A stretch of 64,000 nucleotides of DNA. Source: Clostridium_AW sp040797845. GTDB lineage: Bacteria; Bacillota; Clostridia; Clostridiales; Clostridiaceae. Positions 60,597 to 64,000 of this stretch are shown piece by piece. The notes beneath the pieces were generated by a model, which worked only from the letters and a program-made list of their open reading frames with translations, was not told the DNA's origin and ran no database searches. Every line of letters starts with the position of its first letter. The first letter of the stretch is position 1. The position numbers and the translations under genes are program-made. Where the stretch lies: positions 146,650 to 210,649 of the forward strand of contig JBFNFA010000007.1 in assembly GCA_040797845.1 (NCBI GenBank), read 5' to 3'.

Positions 60597-62238
60597 ATCT
60601 AAGGTGCTTAAGTTTGTAGATAAATTTAAGTTTTTATACACTAAATTCGGAGTAGATTACAAAACCATGAGAAGCATTCTTCAAATAAAACTAATAATGG
60701 ATGGCAGAAGAGTACCTACCGTTATAAATAATCATAAAAACAATGAAGAAGAGCAAGGAAATAAATTCTTTAAATCCCTAGTATCATATTTTCTTTTAGG
60801 AATAGTTTTAGCTATATTAATGATACCTAAATTCAATACCATGTATCAAATGACTGTATTTTTTGGTATAACAATGTTTATGTTAATTACTACCCTAATT
60901 TCAGATTTTTCATCTGTACTTTTAGATTTAAGGGATAAGAATATCATATTTACAAAACCTGTAGATAGCAAAACAATAAATGCAGCTAAAATTACCCATA
61001 TATTAATATATATGTTTTGTGTTACTACTGCATTAACAGGTTTATCACTTTTAGTATCTCTAAGGCATGGAGTTACATTTTTCTTAATTTTATTTTTTGA
61101 AATAATTCTTATAGATATATTTATGATTGCAATCATAGCAGCATTGTACACTTTTATATTAAAATTTTTCGATGGAGAGAAATTAAAGGATATAATAAAT
61201 TATGTTCAAATAATATTAAGCATATTTTTGGCCGTAGGATATCAGCTTATGGGAAGGCTATTTAGTATTGTAGATATAAATGTAGTTTTTAATCCTAAAT
61301 GGTGGCAATATTTAATTCCTCCAGCTTGGTTTGCAGCACCTTTTGAGATGATTTTAAATAATAACTATAGTAGTTTTATTTTGATTTTATCTTCAATGGC
61401 TGTAATTATGCCTATTGTTTCTATAGTAATATATATCAAGCTTATACCTACTTTTGAAAGAAATTTACAAAAACTCAATAATAATTCTAATTTTACAAGT
61501 AAAAGGAGAAGGTCAATAAGTGAAAGTATAGCTAACCTCATTTGTTTTAATAAGATTGAAAAAACTTTTTATAAATTCACATGTAATATAATAAAGAATG
61601 AAAGAGAATTTAAATTAAAAATATATCCTTCTTTAGGATTTGCTATAATATTTCCTTTCATATTTTTGTTTAATAGCATTTCAAGAGAAATGTCATTAAG
61701 TGAATGGATTAATCATTTAAGTTCAACAAAATATTATTTCAACATATATTTTTGTGCATTTGCTTCTTCTACGGTAATTATGATGATTAAATACTCGGAA
61801 AAATATAAAGGGGCATGGATTTATAAAGTAGCTCCTATAAAGGAAATTTCACCAATATTTAAGGGGACCATAAAGGCCTGTTTAATAAAGCTTATAATTC
61901 CAATATATATAGTTGATGCAGTTATATTCTCATGGATATTTGGTATTAAAATATTACCACATTTAATTATAGTATTCTTAAACATAATATTATATGTAAT
62001 CTTATGTTTTAAGGCATTTAATAAAGCACTGCCATTTTCTAAGCAATTTCAAGCTACTCAGGATGGAGAAGGATTAACAAATTTTTTATTAGTTATTGGT
62101 TTAGGAATTTTGGTAGGAGTTCATTATGGACTTACTAATCTTGGATTTAATGTTTATCTATATATGGGGATATTAATTATAGGGGTTATTATACTTTGGA
62201 AAAATTCGTTTAACATATCTTTAGATAGCATGAATTAG
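60589..62238 (+). CDS. ABC exporter membrane protein
   Basis: The 549-residue protein has about twelve hydrophobic segments in two blocks with a polar middle (about 290-335). It resembles large ABC-2-type permeases without recognised substrate. The ATG at 60589 follows AAGGTGA; a TTG six codons earlier is rejected. It works with the ATPase at 59796. Confidence 0.78.
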   Translation: MNESKVLKFVDKFKFLYTKFGVDYKTMRSILQIKLIMDGRRVPTVINNHKNNEEEQGNKFFKSLVSYFLLGIVLAILMIPKFNTMYQMTVFFGITMFMLITTLISDFSSVLLDLRDKNIIFTKPVDSKTINAAKITHILIYMFCVTTALTGLSLLVSLRHGVTFFLILFFEIILIDIFMIAIIAALYTFILKFFDGEKLKDIINYVQIILSIFLAVGYQLMGRLFSIVDINVVFNPKWWQYLIPPAWFAAPFEMILNNNYSSFILILSSMAVIMPIVSIVIYIKLIPTFERNLQKLNNNSNFTSKRRRSISESIANLICFNKIEKTFYKFTCNIIKNEREFKLKIYPSLGFAIIFPFIFLFNSISREMSLSEWINHLSSTKYYFNIYFCAFASSTVIMMIKYSEKYKGAWIYKVAPIKEISPIFKGTIKACLIKLIIPIYIVDAVIFSWIFGIKILPHLIIVFLNIILYVILCFKAFNKALPFSKQFQATQDGEGLTNFLLVIGLGILVGVHYGLTNLGFNVYLYMGILIIGVIILWKNSFNISLDSMN

Positions 62239-62240
62239 GA

Positions 62241-62269
62241 AAAAGCATATGGAAATCATATGCTTTTTT
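62241..62269 (+). terminator. Terminator of the ABC exporter
   Basis: AAAAGCATATG pairs with CATATGCTTTT around GAAAT, followed by TTTA. Confidence 0.8.
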
Positions 62270-62512
62270 ATTATAGAAATAAATATAAATATAGATATAG
62301 CAATACAGTTAAGAAAATATTTATTAGAGAAACTTATTTCAGTATAGACTTAGAAAGACTTAACTAGAAGCTTAAGAGAGCTCATTTTAGAGAGGATTAG
62401 AACTAGTCAATTACAATGTAAATGGATATTATATAAAATATAGGTAAATTTCATAAACATTAGATTTTATTATAATATGTGGTATAATATTAAATAACAG
62501 GTACAATAATAG

Positions 62513-62625
62513 GGATAGAAAGCTATCCTTTTTTATATGGTCAATGATTACCTCCAAAATCTTTAATGTTAAAATTAAAAATAACATTAAAGTCCCTTAT
62601 ATTAGAAATAGTATAAGGGATTTTT
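62513..62625 (+). promoter_or_regulatory. Hairpin-rich leader before the TPR gene
   Basis: Three stems follow one another: GGATAG/CTATCC plus T6 (62513-62534), TTTAATGTTA/TAACATTAAA (62562-62591) and TCCCTTATA/TATAAGGGA plus T5 (62593-62625). Two have terminator form and all lie 30-140 bases before the start at 62653. The rest of the gap from 62270 is AT-rich with no frame. Confidence 0.55.
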
Positions 62626-62652
62626 ATTAAAATTAGAAACGGAGTGATTAAA

Positions 62653-63534
62653 ATGAGAGTATTGTTCTGTAATATAGGATGGATGAAAGAATATAAGGGT
62701 ATTAGCGAAGATGATACCATTGCCTCTATTACTACGAAATCAGATAAAAATGGCAAAGATGCAGAACAGTATAACTTTTTAAACCTGGATGGATATTATT
62801 ACGGATATGCATCTACTAAATCAGGTAGCAAAAAGAAGGCTGAATTACAACTAGAAGAGATAGACCCTAAAGAGGAGGGAACGGAATTTTTAGATGATGT
62901 GCTAGTTATCTGGATGGCAAAAAGACCAAATGATAAAGCAGGTAGTAGAATAATAGGATGGTATAAAAATGCCAGGGTTTATAGAAATTATAAAGAGAAT
63001 TCCTTAGGATTATATAATATAAGAGCGAAGGTAAAGGATAGTTTATTAATACCGCCTATGCATAGAAGCTATTTAATATATCCTGCAAGAACAATAGGAG
63101 CAGGAAAAGGAATGGGACAGTCTAATATATGGTTTGCTAAAGGAGAAGACGCAAAAGAAATAGTGGAAAATTGCATAAACTATATAAACGATTATAGTTA
63201 TGAGAGGTTCGATGACCATATTACAGAGGATCAGTTAAACTTTATTACAAAAGATAAACTAGACTCAATAGATTCTTACTTTAAAAAGGGTAAGGAACTT
63301 CTACATATAAATCCTCTAAAAACAGTTCAATATTGTAATAAACTTATAGACGAAAAAGGTGAAGATTTAGATATTCTATATAATAAAGCTTTAGGTCTTG
63401 AGAAATTAAGATTCTATAGCAAAGCAAGGGAACTACTTAAGCACATACTTGAAAAGGATGAAAGCCATAAAGAGGCTAAAGCTAAGTTTGAAAATATTAA
63501 TAAGTTTCTTAAGGATATAGATGAAGTTTCTTGA
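62653..63534 (+). CDS. Unknown N-terminal domain plus TPR protein
   Basis: The 293-residue protein has an N-terminal domain of about 170 residues (VLFCNIGWMKEYKGI, YNFLNLDGYYYGYAST, DVLVIWMAKRPND, GWYKNARVYRNYK, and a Gly-rich GAGKGMGQSNIWFA) that I have seen only in uncharacterised proteins and near methyl-directed restriction enzymes. Residues 215-285 form one or two TPR units. No catalytic motif is clear. ATG 62653 fits the GGAGTGAT site better than the GTG inside it. A DNA- or RNA-base-reading function is a guess. Confidence 0.6.
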   Translation: MRVLFCNIGWMKEYKGISEDDTIASITTKSDKNGKDAEQYNFLNLDGYYYGYASTKSGSKKKAELQLEEIDPKEEGTEFLDDVLVIWMAKRPNDKAGSRIIGWYKNARVYRNYKENSLGLYNIRAKVKDSLLIPPMHRSYLIYPARTIGAGKGMGQSNIWFAKGEDAKEIVENCINYINDYSYERFDDHITEDQLNFITKDKLDSIDSYFKKGKELLHINPLKTVQYCNKLIDEKGEDLDILYNKALGLEKLRFYSKARELLKHILEKDESHKEAKAKFENINKFLKDIDEVS

Positions 63535-63590
63535 TTAATATTTATTGTAGAGAAAGGTTTTACAAAGATAATTAGGTATACAAAAAGAGG

Positions 63591-63655
63591 AACTAAGTAT
63601 ATAATGACGTCGCTTCGGAAAAGGCGTTCCTACCATTATATACTTAGTTTTTTTA
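63591..63655 (+). terminator. Large hairpin 1 (16-bp arms) after the TPR gene
   Basis: AACTAAGTATATAATG pairs perfectly with CATTATATACTTAGTT, enclosing a 27-base loop with GTCGCTTCGGAAAAGGCG, and is followed by a run of T. It can end the preceding transcript. Confidence 0.7.
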
Positions 63656-63744
63656 AGTTTACGAATATATTTCAAAATATATATTGTAGTAAATTTTTTT
63701 CTAAATGATAGTTTTCTAAAAAGATAAGTTAGTTTAACAAATAT

Positions 63745-63811
63745 AGCTCCAAGTATGTAATGAAGCTGCTCTAGAAAAAGTCGCTATTTCATTACATACT
63801 TAGAGCTTTTA
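63745..63811 (+). repeat. Large hairpin 2, related to hairpin 1
   Basis: AGCTC then AAGTATGTAATGAA pairs with TTCATTACATACTT then GAGCT. Its loop contains GCTGCTCTAGAAAAAGTCGC, similar in plan to the first hairpin, and TTTTATT follows. The gap from 63656 to 63963 has only this structure and no frame. Confidence 0.6.
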
Positions 63812-63963
63812 TTGCTTACAAATTTTTTTTTGATTATAGTAAACATTTACTTATTCTATGAAACTTAAAAATGCTATGTAATGTGCCCTATGCATTTGAG
63901 CAAAATCTAGAAATTCTTAATTTATTTTAGAAAGATACCGTTAAGATGCTGTACATGTTTGAC

Positions 63964-64000
63964 TGATATGCTCCCCTTAAGGTAGACAGATTAAAAAATA
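63964..64000 (+). mobile_element. Possible left end of an IS3-type element at the window edge
   Basis: TGATATGCTCCCCTTAAGG followed by TAGACAG resembles terminal repeats of IS3-family insertion sequences. Only the tip is inside the window, so no transposase can be checked. Confidence 0.3.

Noticed and set aside
1..64000. Search by eye for CRISPR arrays, rRNA and tRNA genes
   Set aside because: No regularly spaced direct repeats with unique spacers and no rRNA or CCA-ended cloverleaf was recognised. A tool such as tRNAscan-SE could still find a missed tRNA.

Overview
The window is low-G+C DNA with dense AGGAGG-type ribosome binding sites, frequent GTG/TTG starts and strong sigma-A promoters. 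A cholesterol-dependent cytolysin, rubredoxin-free flavin/iron-sulfur redox genes, DUF3793, and clostridial regulator families point to a Clostridium (cluster I) chromosome. I cannot name the species. No rRNA, tRNA, CRISPR array, integrase or complete insertion sequence is visible.

Layout. (1) 1-7.4 kb: one long + strand operon. It holds two YeeE/YedE sulfur-transporter halves around a TusA-like sulfur carrier, a YnjB/YnjC/YnjD-type ABC importer (permease split in two), a GT2 glycosyltransferase and a DUF2064 transferase of the 'rSAM/selenodomain-associated' type, and an atypical phosphotransferase. (2) 7.5-12.5 kb: YjjG-like nucleotidase, a Crp/Fnr regulator, a secreted phosphatase fused to a GxGYxYP domain, and ung. 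(3) 12.5-17 kb: GNAT acetyltransferase and a response regulator-ABC-histidine kinase module of the antimicrobial-peptide type. (4) 17-24.4 kb: a CofE-like ligase with divergent LysR, the cytolysin with a large promoter dyad, a fused two-gene relic behind it, a TetR-controlled cation/proton antiporter and an MBL-fold hydrolase. (5) 24.6-34.3 kb: small regulators, DUF4180, a Cys-rich pentapeptide protein, a LuxR/TPR regulator, a doubly broken methyltransferase, folA, AraC plus alpha/beta hydrolase, endonuclease V, and an unknown paralogue pair. (6) 34.4-39.6 kb: Fur-type siderophore uptake genes, flavodoxin, DUF3793. (7) 39.7-52.7 kb: arginine deiminase, RluF-type pseudouridine synthase, azoreductase, a three-repeat surface-type protein, an HxlR-controlled flavin pair, AraC, transglutaminase, two PadR modules (one driving a decayed DUF2812 gene) and a flavodoxin/TetR/FMN-binding operon. 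(8) 52.7-59.7 kb: two LysR genes and a sulfur-redox operon (FAD/Fe-S oxidoreductase, rhodanese lipoprotein, TVP38 membrane protein). (9) 59.8-64 kb: ABC exporter, an unknown TPR protein with a hairpin-rich leader, and two large palindromes.

Two points stand out. First, regions 1 and 8 together carry homologues of the E. coli ydjXYZ-ynjABCDE neighbourhood plus sugar-handling enzymes, suggesting an uncharacterised pathway that moves sulfur (or selenium) and attaches it to a sugar-type product. Second, a structured non-coding repeat occurs three times (12.52, 41.14 and 47.59 kb) with a fixed hairpin and closing stem but an insert of very different length, and a fourth, diverged, inverted copy lies at 7.4 kb. 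Start sites below were chosen by ribosome binding site spacing where the longest frame was implausible.
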